From Flavobacteriia bacterium (GTDB taxonomy: Bacteria > Bacteroidota > Bacteroidia > Flavobacteriales_D > Crocinitomicaceae), in NCBI GenBank assembly GCA_016178305.1, contig JACOTM010000012.1:1-64000 (forward strand): 64,000 nt of DNA. The letters are read 5' to 3'. Shown here piece after piece: positions 37,464 to 46,923 of the stretch; the first letter of the stretch is position 1, and each line of letters starts with the position of its first letter. Position numbers and translations under genes: made by a program. The notes below the pieces were generated by a model. That model saw only the letters and a list, made by a program, of their open reading frames with translations, made no database searches and was not told the origin of the DNA.

Positions 37464-39698
37464 TTATTTGTTTTCATGTTTGATGGTATATCTTAAACCA
37501 CCATATACCGTTATTCCTGTTATTGGCGCCCATACCATTGTTGCGTCGAAATAATTTCCAAAAGGATTTTGAGCATCAATAATAACATTTTTTAATCGAT
37601 AATTGGTTATATTTTCTCCTCCAATATAGAAATTCCATTTTTTATGTATAAACGTTACCTGGGCATTTATTGTTGGGTAAATAGCTGTTTGTGAATCAAA
37701 TAATTTAGCCCCATAGGTTTGAGAGAACATTTTCATTCGCATCTTTCCATTTAATACTCCAGTAATATTTGCTTCCCATTTTTTGTTTTGACTTTTATAG
37801 TTTACATGTGCTAACCAGCGATTTTTTTGCACCATTAGTTGTTGCGCCATTTGATTGTTAAAAGGAGCTTCAACATCCATTCTTTTATAGGTTAAACGAA
37901 AATCAAATATTTTTGAAAGCGCCATATTTAATTCCATTTGTAACGTATTAGAAAATGATTTTCCTCGGATGTTATTGAAATAAATAGCATCTAAGGAAAC
38001 ATCTCGATCCACTACCATTTGAGAAACGAATTGAGTTCTGTAAAAATCGACAGTTAATGAATTTTTTCTTTTACTAATGTAAAAGTCATAAGCGATGGAA
38101 GCGCCATAATTCCAAGAAACTTCAGGAGTAACTGTTTGATCCACTAGCCATTTTCTAGAGGAAGCTAAAAGTGAGATATTATCGATTATAACATTTGGAG
38201 TTCTGAAAGCTTTTCCTGCTGTTACACGAATATCAATAAATTCATTCAATACATATTTGGCATAAAATCGAGGGGAATATTGCAGACCGTATAGTGAATG
38301 ATAATCAATTCTACTTCCAAAAACATTGGTTAATCTTCCCATTTTCATAGTGTATTCGACAAAAGCACCGGGTACTATTTCAAGTTTATTGATTTTTAAC
38401 AAAGCATATTTTGAAATAGTGTTAGAGTCTAATTTTTGAGAAATATCCGAATATACAAAACTTAATCCTGCCTTAAGCGTATGATTGGAATTAAATAATT
38501 GATCTTCATAAATTGAATTTATATAGGCTCTTTTTTCTAATCCTGTGAAATTTCTAGCTCCAAAAAGAGCATTTGTTTCTTGATATTTTATATTGTAAAT
38601 AATACCCAATGAGCGTGTTGCTTTATTTTTAAACATAAATCCTGTCTTTGCAAAAGCATCGATATGCCGTGCTTCCACATTTACGCCATATAAATTAGAT
38701 TTTACTGTTGGAGCATAACCAATTTGTCCACCTGTTTTTCCTTGATAATAACTATTGATACCAAAAACAGCAATCATTTTCTGACCTTGATATTTCCAAC
38801 GATTTAAAAAAGAATAATTTTTACTCAAATTAATATCTCGAAAACCATCTTTATTTAAATCTACTTCGCTATTGAATATTGCCCCATGACCAAAATAAGC
38901 ACCAGATAATTTAGAATTTATTTTATAACTTCCATCTATATTCGCTTCTGCCCTTCCAAAGTTATTGGTGTATAAATTGAAATAGAACTTCTCCATTTTG
39001 TCAGGCTTCTTAAATTCCAAATTAATTAATCCAGCCATAGATTCGTAGCCATTTACGGCACTACCCGTTCCTTTGGTAATTTGAATAGATTCAATCCATG
39101 TCCCCGGAATTGAACTTAAGCCAAATGAGCTTTCTAAACCTCTTAGATAAGGAATATTTTCAAATTGAATTTGAGTGTAAACCCCATCAATTCCCATCAT
39201 TTGAATTTTTTTAGCTCCAGAAACAGCATCGGTAATGTTAACATCAACAGAAGTATTCGTTTGAAATGATTCTGACAAATTGCAACAAGCCGCTTTCCGG
39301 ATTTCTCCTTCCCCAATAGTTTCAGTATTGATTACTTTCATTTTTAAAGTTCCGTAATCTTTTTGTTTGGCAATAATTACAACTTCATTTAATATTTTTT
39401 CAGAATATAATGTAATTTCTAAATTTATTTTTGACAATTCTTCTGTTAAAATCAGGGTATCATTGTAAAACCCCACAGAATAAAACAATAAGGTATCAGG
39501 AAATCCATTTTTTATTTCAAGAGAAAATTTCCCTAAAGAGTCTGTTTCTGTATAATTATTTGAATGAATTGCTTTAATTTGAACCCATTGCATCGTGCTT
39601 TTAATACCGTTATCATATCCATATACAACTCCTGAAATTTGAGAAATACTTTTGTTATATATAAATATTGAAAATAGTATTATTATCAATAATTTCAT
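37464..39698 (-). CDS. TonB-dependent receptor of the metal-associated (CCNLSESF) type
   Basis: A 744-residue outer-membrane receptor. A signal peptide is followed by a carboxypeptidase-like beta domain (about 20-95), a plug domain with GEIRKAACCNLSESFQTN (about 133-150) and KGTGSAVNGYESMAGLINLE, and then the beta-barrel to the C-terminus (VYGGLRYTI). The CC-containing plug motif is typical of receptors found beside HMA and HYC_CC_PP proteins. Those are generally linked to copper, although substrate proof is limited. It imports its substrate with energy from TonB-ExbBD, encoded elsewhere. Confidence 0.88.
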   Translation of the reverse strand: MKLLIIILFSIFIYNKSISQISGVVYGYDNGIKSTMQWVQIKAIHSNNYTETDSLGKFSLEIKNGFPDTLLFYSVGFYNDTLILTEELSKINLEITLYSEKILNEVVIIAKQKDYGTLKMKVINTETIGEGEIRKAACCNLSESFQTNTSVDVNITDAVSGAKKIQMMGIDGVYTQIQFENIPYLRGLESSFGLSSIPGTWIESIQITKGTGSAVNGYESMAGLINLEFKKPDKMEKFYFNLYTNNFGRAEANIDGSYKINSKLSGAYFGHGAIFNSEVDLNKDGFRDINLSKNYSFLNRWKYQGQKMIAVFGINSYYQGKTGGQIGYAPTVKSNLYGVNVEARHIDAFAKTGFMFKNKATRSLGIIYNIKYQETNALFGARNFTGLEKRAYINSIYEDQLFNSNHTLKAGLSFVYSDISQKLDSNTISKYALLKINKLEIVPGAFVEYTMKMGRLTNVFGSRIDYHSLYGLQYSPRFYAKYVLNEFIDIRVTAGKAFRTPNVIIDNISLLASSRKWLVDQTVTPEVSWNYGASIAYDFYISKRKNSLTVDFYRTQFVSQMVVDRDVSLDAIYFNNIRGKSFSNTLQMELNMALSKIFDFRLTYKRMDVEAPFNNQMAQQLMVQKNRWLAHVNYKSQNKKWEANITGVLNGKMRMKMFSQTYGAKLFDSQTAIYPTINAQVTFIHKKWNFYIGGENITNYRLKNVIIDAQNPFGNYFDATMVWAPITGITVYGGLRYTIKHENK

Positions 39699-39852
39699 AA
39701 TATTCTATTTTATGCTATTTTGATTTTTTTAAAGTCAAATAGCATTATTATTTAAATAATCAACATGAGAAATTTAAAATCTACTGAATGATTAACATGT
39801 AGATTACACGTATATTGAATAAAAAACCTTTTGATTTTCCATTCAAATAACT

Positions 39853-39960
39853 AGAAACGGTTTAAATTTATTTTCTATATTTTAATCGAAGTCAGATTTT
39901 ATGCCTTTTCCACTCGAAATTCGATGAAATTTGTTCCTCAAATAATTTTAAACAGTTTCT
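39853..39960. repeat. 108-bp element with 18-bp imperfect inverted ends
   Basis: AGAAACGGTTTAAATTTA at 39853 is matched by the reverse complement of 39943-39960 with two mismatches. The right end contains copy 2 of the 23-bp dispersed repeat. There is no ORF of note inside. It could be a MITE-like element or a large hairpin in the HYC_CC_PP to TonB-receptor spacer. No clear target-site duplication was seen. Confidence 0.45.
39931..39953 (-). repeat. 23-bp dispersed repeat, copy 2
   Basis: The reverse complement of this stretch is identical to 15993-16015. It lies between the HYC_CC_PP-type gene and the TonB receptor gene. Confidence 0.7.
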
Positions 39961-39968
39961 TAAGAATT

Positions 39969-40355
39969 CTAAATTCTGAAATTACAATTAACGATAATGA
40001 GTTTAGGATAATTAGCTAGATTGGGAGGATGTGTGCTAAGAGTTAAGTTAGCACTTTCGTTGTATTTAAGATTAATTTCTTGGAAATGAAAGTTTTGTTC
40101 AGTTAATATAGCAACAGGTTGAATTTGAGCAGTTGTAATCGAATTTATTTTTTCGGAGCTAATTTTTTTAAGGACGATATTTAAATTTTTACAACATCCT
40201 TTTTTCATCTTTTTGTTGCCACAACAAGATTTTACATTGGAACTGTTAAAAGAGATAGATTGGAATTTCTCATTACATAGATGAACATTTGCTGTTAGTC
40301 CTATAGAAACAACAAAATAAAGGGAAACAAATATGTATATTAATAAATTTCTCAT
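39969..40355 (-). CDS. HYC_CC_PP-type small secreted protein
   Basis: A 128-residue protein from the ATG at 40355. The TTG used by the track adds four residues before the signal peptide. It has an N-terminal membrane or signal helix, an early NVHLCNEK, a Cys- and Lys-rich centre (KSCCGNKKMKKGCCKN) and a late STHPPNL. These are the marks of the HYC_CC_PP family, named after its His-Cys, Cys-Cys and Pro-Pro motifs. The Cys pairs could bind soft metals. It is the first gene of the metal operon, with a 270-bp spacer to the TonB receptor gene. Confidence 0.75.
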   Translation of the reverse strand: MRNLLIYIFVSLYFVVSIGLTANVHLCNEKFQSISFNSSNVKSCCGNKKMKKGCCKNLNIVLKKISSEKINSITTAQIQPVAILTEQNFHFQEINLKYNESANLTLSTHPPNLANYPKLIIVNCNFRI

Positions 40356-40415
40356 ATCTAAAATCAAAGTTATGAAAAAAGATTCATAATTTTCTATGAT
40401 TTAAATCACAAATAG

Positions 40416-41930
40416 CTATTTTTCAATAAATTCTATCCAATTAGAGGCTTGATTTTCATTTAAAACTCTTGGAAATTTATTTTGTGAACCTGCTTTTCCA
40501 ATTTTTTCCATGAAGCCATAAAATTTTGAAACAGGTACAATTTGAATTATAGGATTGTTTAAATTATATTTTCTACAAGATCTATAATCATCATTTAATT
40601 CAGATAAAGTATGATCAATAGTTTGAATTAAATGATTTTCATCTATTTGATTTGAGGTGCCAATATACCAAGCGTGACGTTGATTTTCGACATCAGCATA
40701 GATACAAAATTCAGGAATTTCGATATTTAATGTTTCAGCTGTTTTTATGATAGCTGTATTGATATTATCTAAAGATAAATGTTCACCACTTAAACTTAGA
40801 AATTGCTTGATACGTCCTGTAATTTTAATTTCTCTTTGCTCTACATTTATAAATTGAATTAAATCCCCAATCATATATCTCCATAATCCAGCATTTGTTG
40901 AAATAACCAAAGCATAATCAATTCCTTCTTGTACTTGCGATAATGAAAAAGCGTTGTGTTTGTCTTTTACATTTCCAAATTCATCAAAAAAATCTGAATT
41001 GAATGGTACGAATTCATAAAATATACCATTATTTAACAACAGTTTCATACCTTCTCTATCAGGAGCAGTTTGATAAGCGAAATATCCTTCGCTGGCTAGA
41101 TAAGTATCTAAAAGATGAACTTTTTTACCAATAATTTTTTCTAATCTTGGTATATAGGGTTTCATGAAAACCCCACCATGAATGTAAACTTCAAAGTTTG
41201 GCCAAATATCATGTATTGTATTTAAATTATATTTCTCAATAATTTTTTCCATTAGCATTATACACCAACTAGGAACACCAGCCACAATGCCTACATTCCA
41301 TGAAGGTGCTTTATTTACCATTAGCTCAAGTTTTTTACTCCAATCTTTAACTTTAGCTATTTCATTTTCTGGTTTTGTGAAAGGACTGGCAACAAGGGAT
41401 GTATGTTTTTTTAAGATACCACTTAAATCTCCTTCAACATGATTTTCGATTTCTGTTAAGTTCGATGATCCTCCAACTAATAGGATATTTGCACTAAATA
41501 GACTACTTGGTAAATTAAGACTATGAAGTGTTGAAATTTGTTTGACACTTGTTTTCTGGAATGATCGAATCATTTGTCTTGTTACCGGAATACGCTTACT
41601 CGGTGAACCAGTTGTTCCGGAAGAAAGGGCATAATAGGATACTTTACCAGGCCAAGTATGATGTTTTTTTCCTGCAATAGAATCTTTTAACCATTCTGTG
41701 TAAAATTCTTCATAATTAGTAAGAGGAACACTTTTTTGGTAATTTTCTACTATATCTATGCTTTTAAGAGTAAGGCTAAATAGATGTTTTTTACCAAAAC
41801 TAGTTCTTTTAGCCCGATTTAATAACCATGAGAGAGTCTTCAATTGATTCACATATTCAAAACCTTTATTGATATTTCGATTGTAAGCAATTTCAGAAGT
41901 TTTCTTTATTAATTTTCCAATTATTGGCAT
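40416..41930 (-). CDS. GH3 family acyl-adenylating protein
   Basis: A 504-residue protein of the GH3 family, first known from plant auxin-conjugating enzymes. It has the ATP-binding SSGTTGSPSKRIPVT (residues about 104-118), YLASEGYFAYQ (about 277) and MIGDLIQFINVEQREIKITGR (about 355-375). Family members join acyl acids to amino acids through an acyl-adenylate. The substrate of bacterial forms is not known. Length is normal (about 500). It is flanked by the metal operon downstream and a universal stress protein upstream, with a terminator between it and the latter. Confidence 0.9.
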   Translation of the reverse strand: MPIIGKLIKKTSEIAYNRNINKGFEYVNQLKTLSWLLNRAKRTSFGKKHLFSLTLKSIDIVENYQKSVPLTNYEEFYTEWLKDSIAGKKHHTWPGKVSYYALSSGTTGSPSKRIPVTRQMIRSFQKTSVKQISTLHSLNLPSSLFSANILLVGGSSNLTEIENHVEGDLSGILKKHTSLVASPFTKPENEIAKVKDWSKKLELMVNKAPSWNVGIVAGVPSWCIMLMEKIIEKYNLNTIHDIWPNFEVYIHGGVFMKPYIPRLEKIIGKKVHLLDTYLASEGYFAYQTAPDREGMKLLLNNGIFYEFVPFNSDFFDEFGNVKDKHNAFSLSQVQEGIDYALVISTNAGLWRYMIGDLIQFINVEQREIKITGRIKQFLSLSGEHLSLDNINTAIIKTAETLNIEIPEFCIYADVENQRHAWYIGTSNQIDENHLIQTIDHTLSELNDDYRSCRKYNLNNPIIQIVPVSKFYGFMEKIGKAGSQNKFPRVLNENQASNWIEFIEK

Positions 41931-41962
41931 ATTCTCTTTGAATTCTATTCAGAAATAAATTT

Positions 41963-41998
41963 AAAAGACCGCTTTGTATTTTAAAGCGGTCTTTTTTT
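41963..41998. terminator. Hairpin between universal stress protein gene and GH3 gene
   Basis: AAAGACCGCTTT and AAAGCGGTCTTT form a 12-bp stem around a short AT loop, with T-rich sequence on both strands. On the minus strand it follows the stress-protein gene and would end its transcript before GH3. Confidence 0.82.
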
Positions 41999-42019
41999 GG
42001 TATCCTATAAAAATGGAAT

Positions 42020-42844
42020 CTATGAACTAAACATTACTCCCATTCCGTATGGAGAATCCACTGGATTAACAACTAATGTAGGTATTTGAGCATCGTTAGT
42101 AATAACATACGTTTCATAATTCGCTACAATCGCTCCAAAAATATTATTTTTATTTAAGTTCATAATAGCAATTAAATCAGCATCAATGCTAATAGCATGT
42201 TTTACAACTTCTTTATCGAATCCATTTTTTGGTGCTAATGTTGTTGTTACATCAATTCCTCTTTCTTTGAAGAATTTATTTGCAAACAAAATATTTGCTT
42301 TCACTTTATGTTTCAAAAATTCATCTGTTTCATCTGGAGTGATTACATGAACTCTTGAGTTTAAGTAAGTAGCTAAGTTAGCTACCATCGCTAATTTTTG
42401 TTTAGTTTCTTTATTTAAATCCAATGGAACAACAATATCTCGATATCCATTTTCTCTAATTTTTCTTTCTTGAACTATAATAAAGGGTACTTCAGAATTA
42501 GTAATCACTTTTAAGGCATTACTTCCAGTTAAATGTTGCCATCCATGAGTTCCATGAGTTCCCATAAAAATTAATTCAGCATGATGTTCAGCAGCAAAAT
42601 CACCGATATCATCAAATATATTTCCAACTCTTACCTTAGGAATAACTTTGACATTACCAACATCGAATTTTGATAAAATTTCATTCAATTTAATTTCCGC
42701 CTCTGAAATACTTTTTTCTTTAGGCACAACATGTAAAACAAAAATTTGTGCTTCAACGGATTTGGCTGTAGATATTGCATGATTTAAAGCATTATCCGCA
42801 ACAGGAGTAAAATCATGTGGGACAATAAACGTTTTTGTTTCCAT
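42020..42844 (-). CDS. Universal stress protein, tandem UspA domains
   Basis: The product is 274 residues from the ATG at 42844 (METKTFIVPHDF). The track start adds an atypical 13-residue leader. There are two UspA-type domains. The first (about 1-145) starts TFIVPHDFTPVADNALNHAI and includes GTHGTHGWQHLTGSNALKVI, like the nucleotide-binding G-2x-G-9x-G loop. The second (about 150-260) starts DIVVPLDLNKETKQKLAM and has a weaker loop. Such proteins help survival under starvation or other stress in the cytoplasm. Only the first domain appears to keep the ATP-binding loop. Confidence 0.88.
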   Translation of the reverse strand: METKTFIVPHDFTPVADNALNHAISTAKSVEAQIFVLHVVPKEKSISEAEIKLNEILSKFDVGNVKVIPKVRVGNIFDDIGDFAAEHHAELIFMGTHGTHGWQHLTGSNALKVITNSEVPFIIVQERKIRENGYRDIVVPLDLNKETKQKLAMVANLATYLNSRVHVITPDETDEFLKHKVKANILFANKFFKERGIDVTTTLAPKNGFDKEVVKHAISIDADLIAIMNLNKNNIFGAIVANYETYVITNDAQIPTLVVNPVDSPYGMGVMFSS

Positions 42845-42978
42845 AGTAAAAGTATTTGTATTCTTGTTTAAGTTAAAATGCAAAGTTAATAATAAACAAA
42901 AATATTGACATTGAAAATAGTTGTTTTCTTTTTTTTATTTTAAAAATAATAATTAGTTTAAGAAAAAAGAGCTATTTC

Positions 42979-45900
42979 TTAATCTTTATAGTTGTTTTTT
43001 AATAATCGTTGTTTTATTTTTTCTAAATTTTCTATTTTTTTTGCTTTTCGTGTATTAATAGCTGTTTGTGTAAAATAACGATGATTTGTCAAGAATTGCA
43101 CTTGGATTTCATCCCATTTACGATCACTATTAATTTTCCCATGTTCCCGCAATTCAATTCTTAATTTATCTGCAATTTCCTCAAAATCATCTCGGCCTAA
43201 ATAATCTAAATCTGCGTCACAAATAATTTCTTCTAATTTATTTTTTGGATTATGTGGAATTTGTGTGACATAAATTAATTCTTTTATTTGTTGAATATGT
43301 TGTTCGGTATATCCATATTTTGGTAATATTTCTTCTGCTAATCGCGCACCAATAGGTTCATTTTTATCATATTGTTCAATAAAACCTGCGTCATGATAAG
43401 AAGCTGCAGATTTTAATAAAAATAATCCTTCATCGGTTACATTTTCTGTTAATGCAATGTTTTCTACTGCTTGCACAACATCTTTCATGTGTTCCAAACT
43501 GTGATAATGTAATTTATCCGACAATCCTTTTTCTAGAACTTTTGTAATATGCCTTTCCGCTTTATTGTAATTTATAGAGCTGTATAGATAAAGATTGACA
43601 ATTTGATGAAAACGTTCATTCGGTATAATTCCTTTTTGATCTTCTGAAAGTTGAACTTTGATTCGTTCAACGGTGTACATTTCAATAAATTCTTTACTTT
43701 TTGATTGAACTTTACCTCTAAATACACATTCAAAAAAAGGTTCAATTAGCTTATAAGTTTCTCCTGTTACAGTTACTTTTCCAGGTTCGCCCAACATTTC
43801 CATTCGCTGAGCTCTATTTACAGTCGCACCCCAAATATCGTAAGCTAATCGCTCGCTACCAATAACCCCTGCCGTTACTTCTCCTGTATTTATTCCAAGG
43901 CGTAACATCCAGATATCTTCTTCCCGACCTTCTTTGATGCATTCTTCTTTTAATGAGGACATATAATCTTGAATTTGAAGAGCAGCAATTGTCGTATCTA
44001 TAGGATTAGTATTGTTTCTTACAGGAACTCCTCCAGCACACATGTAAGCATCTCCTATCGTTTTGATTTTTTCTAAATTATTTTTTACAATAATATCGTC
44101 AAATTTCCGGAAATAAACATCTAATTTACTAACCAACTCGGAAGGTTTCATTTGTTCCGCTTTTTTAGTAAAACCAACAAAATCGGTAAATAAAACGGAA
44201 ACTTTTTTATAAGCCCTTGCACTTGTTGTTCCCTTGTCTTTTAATTCTTTGACAGTTGATTCAGGCATAATTTTCAAAATCAATCGTTCTGATTTATCTT
44301 TTTCAATTTGAAGTAAACGTTGTTGTTCAATCACTTTATTTTTTTCATTTTCAATAACAATATTTTGGGCCTCGATCTGCGCATTTTTAGCTCTTATTTC
44401 ACGTGTTCGTTCAGCTATTTTCATTTCTAAACGCACTAATTTTCTGCGTTCCAATTCTATTTTTTGTTTGATAAATAAACGCACCAAACCAAATAGTATC
44501 AATCCAATAATTAACCAGAACCACCATGTCCACCAAAAAGGAGGTGCAATAACTATATTTAATATACTTGGAGTTGCGTTCCATTTTTCATTCCCTATCC
44601 TTGTATAAACCATCAAACGATATTCACCTGGAGATAATGATGCTAAACGTATTTGGTTTTCATTTCCAATTAAAACTTCTCCTTCATCAGAACCTTCAAG
44701 TAGATATTTGTAATTTGTAAGTTCAGGATTTGATAAATCCGATGGTACAAATTGAATCGTAAAAGATCTTTCTTTATAACTTAATTCAATATTATTAACT
44801 AAAGATAAAGGATTTTTTAACGGTGAATTTTCTTCATTCGTTTTAAGCCAATTATTATCTAGTTTAATTTTAGAAAAAACAACTTTGATATTATTTTCTT
44901 GTTTTCCTAAATTCGAGGGATTAAAAAAGTTAAAACCATAAATTCCCCCAAAATAAAGAAGTCCTGATTTGGATTGTAAATAGGCCCCAAGATTAAATTC
45001 ATTACTCATCAAGCCATGAATTTCTTCATAATTTGTAATCTTTTTGCTTTTGATGTTATAACAGCTTAAACCTTTATTTGAACTTAACCATAAATTATTT
45101 TTCTTGTCAGGCAAAACACTATATATAACATTGTTAGGGAGACCGTTCGATTTATTTAATGTATTTCCAGTATGGGTTTTTTCATTCCAATAAATTAATC
45201 CAGAGCCTAATGTTCCGAAATAATATTCAAATTCAGATATTTGATAATAAGAGGTAATATAGTCTTTGGATAAATTTTTTAATTCAGAATTCCATTTGTA
45301 TGGGTTTACTCTTATTTTATTGTTTTTCGTTTCTAAAACATTTAATCCTCCAGTGCTGGTTGCAAAGAAAATTTTACCTTGTTTATTTTTAAAAACCAAT
45401 CGACATAAACCTACCGAAATACTTTTTGATTTTTCATTGTGCTCAAAAATAACACTTTTTCTATTTTGAAAATCATATAAAACAACTCCTGCTTTAGTTC
45501 CTAAAAAGTATTTTTGTTCTTTCCATTTAATTATAGAATAAATTCGATTATGGGTTAAACTTTGAATTCCTTTTGCAAATTCAACTTTTTGATAGCGATA
45601 ACTATTATCTCCGTAAATGAATAATTCAAACAATCCGTCATCACATCCTGCCAGCAAATGATTTTCTTCTAGCACATAAATACTTCGAACAGGAACTACT
45701 TGATTATCGTTATTTCTAAAGCAATGTGTATATTTTCTTTTTTTCTTGTTATAAATTGAAATTCCAGAATCGGTACCAATATATAAATAATTTGAATTTT
45801 GATCTTCGCCAAAGCACCAAACGGTTGCACTTGGCAAACCTTGTTCTAGATTTCCACTAGGGCCAACACCTAAAAAATCTTGTCTTTTGGGATTAAAACT

Positions 45901-46866
45901 GCTAAGTCCTCTTTCCGAACCTATCCAATAAGTACCAGCATTATCAATAAAAATTAAACTTAACTTATTGTTTAATAAAGCATGTTTTTGAAAAATATCT
46001 TCCGTATTGTGAAATATTAATCCATCACTTGTTATGGTAAATAAACCTTCGTTTCCACTAGTTAATATCCAATTTTTATCATCAGTTAAATGAATATCTG
46101 TAATAGTAATAAATCCATATTCTTTAAAAAGTTTTTGAAATTTTGGTGTAATATGATGTGTCGAAATTTGATATTGAAATAGTCCTTCATTGGTACAAAA
46201 AAATAATAAATCTTTATTTGGTCGAATAATTTTTGAAATAATACCGATTGTTCCATGTTTGAAAGGAATGATAAGTTTTAGTGTTTTTTTTGACAAAATA
46301 TCATAAAAATAAACACCTGCATCTTCTGTATTGATTAACAAAGAATTATTTCCTAAATAAATTACGCTTTGGGTTCGTTTACTTGGAAAACTATTTTTAA
46401 AGGAGGTAAAATTTTTAGTTTTAGTATTAAATTTTAATAATCCATGGGATGAAGATGCCAGCCACAAATTATTTTGTTCATCTACCGTTATACTTTCGAT
46501 CTGAAGAACGGTATTTTTTTGAAAGCTGTAAGTTTCAAATCTTTCGGTTTCAATGTTGTAATTTGTTAATCCATTTGCTGTTCCAAACCATAATTGTCCA
46601 TTTCCAGATTTAGCGGAACATTTGATATATTCACTTTCAATCCCTTTGGTGTTATCTGAATTAAATATCTCAAAACTTTTTCCATCAAATCGATTTAATC
46701 CATCTTGAGTACCAATCCATAAGGCATTTGTATGATCTTGGATAATATTTGAAACTGAACTTTGAGACAATCCATCGCTAATCGTATAATTACGAAAACG
46801 ATAAGATGTTTGTGTATGGGCTACAAAAACAAAAAAGAGTGTAAGAAAACAAAAAAATAACTTCAT
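42979..46866 (-). CDS. Reg_prop/Y_Y_Y sensor - class III adenylate cyclase - HD domain fusion
   Basis: A 1295-residue protein. After a signal peptide come two-component-regulator propeller repeats (about 20-650, WIGTQDGLNRFDGK type), a Y_Y_Y domain (about 690-765), one transmembrane helix (WWTWWFWLIIGLILFG, near 775) and a coiled coil (about 795-860). A class III cyclase domain follows with metal ligands in LFTDFVGFTKKAE (about 890) and TIGDAYM. The Lys of KIKTIGDAY and Asp of YDIWG point to ATP rather than GTP, and WGATVNRAQRME carries the Asn/Arg pair. The C-terminal HD domain (about 1090-1240) has HYHSLEH and YHDAGF. It likely turns a periplasmic signal into cAMP. What the HD domain hydrolyses is unknown. 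Confidence 0.9.
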   Translation of the reverse strand: MKLFFCFLTLFFVFVAHTQTSYRFRNYTISDGLSQSSVSNIIQDHTNALWIGTQDGLNRFDGKSFEIFNSDNTKGIESEYIKCSAKSGNGQLWFGTANGLTNYNIETERFETYSFQKNTVLQIESITVDEQNNLWLASSSHGLLKFNTKTKNFTSFKNSFPSKRTQSVIYLGNNSLLINTEDAGVYFYDILSKKTLKLIIPFKHGTIGIISKIIRPNKDLLFFCTNEGLFQYQISTHHITPKFQKLFKEYGFITITDIHLTDDKNWILTSGNEGLFTITSDGLIFHNTEDIFQKHALLNNKLSLIFIDNAGTYWIGSERGLSSFNPKRQDFLGVGPSGNLEQGLPSATVWCFGEDQNSNYLYIGTDSGISIYNKKKRKYTHCFRNNDNQVVPVRSIYVLEENHLLAGCDDGLFELFIYGDNSYRYQKVEFAKGIQSLTHNRIYSIIKWKEQKYFLGTKAGVVLYDFQNRKSVIFEHNEKSKSISVGLCRLVFKNKQGKIFFATSTGGLNVLETKNNKIRVNPYKWNSELKNLSKDYITSYYQISEFEYYFGTLGSGLIYWNEKTHTGNTLNKSNGLPNNVIYSVLPDKKNNLWLSSNKGLSCYNIKSKKITNYEEIHGLMSNEFNLGAYLQSKSGLLYFGGIYGFNFFNPSNLGKQENNIKVVFSKIKLDNNWLKTNEENSPLKNPLSLVNNIELSYKERSFTIQFVPSDLSNPELTNYKYLLEGSDEGEVLIGNENQIRLASLSPGEYRLMVYTRIGNEKWNATPSILNIVIAPPFWWTWWFWLIIGLILFGLVRLFIKQKIELERRKLVRLEMKIAERTREIRAKNAQIEAQNIVIENEKNKVIEQQRLLQIEKDKSERLILKIMPESTVKELKDKGTTSARAYKKVSVLFTDFVGFTKKAEQMKPSELVSKLDVYFRKFDDIIVKNNLEKIKTIGDAYMCAGGVPVRNNTNPIDTTIAALQIQDYMSSLKEECIKEGREEDIWMLRLGINTGEVTAGVIGSERLAYDIWGATVNRAQRMEMLGEPGKVTVTGETYKLIEPFFECVFRGKVQSKSKEFIEMYTVERIKVQLSEDQKGIIPNERFHQIVNLYLYSSINYNKAERHITKVLEKGLSDKLHYHSLEHMKDVVQAVENIALTENVTDEGLFLLKSAASYHDAGFIEQYDKNEPIGARLAEEILPKYGYTEQHIQQIKELIYVTQIPHNPKNKLEEIICDADLDYLGRDDFEEIADKLRIELREHGKINSDRKWDEIQVQFLTNHRYFTQTAINTRKAKKIENLEKIKQRLLKNNYKD

Positions 46867-46872
46867 ATATGT

Positions 46873-46894
46873 ATTTCGTTCATACGTACGAAAT
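46873..46894. promoter_or_regulatory. Inverted repeat upstream of the cyclase gene
   Basis: ATTTCGT-TCATACGT-ACGAAAT is a 7-bp inverted repeat with an 8-base spacer, ending 7 bp before the cyclase start. It could be an operator. The evidence is the symmetry and position only. Confidence 0.3.
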
Positions 46895-46923
46895 GATTTT
46901 GTAAAAGTTTCGAAATTAACAAT

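Noticed and set aside
34180-40355. A mobile metal-resistance island
   Set aside because: There is no integrase, transposase or tRNA boundary, and base composition looks like that of the neighbours.
40356-40415. TAACTTTG -7-like box on the minus strand before the HYC_CC_PP gene
   Set aside because: It matches TAnnTTTG, but it is so close to the ATG that the transcript would be nearly leaderless, and no -33 element is seen, so it is not listed as a promoter.
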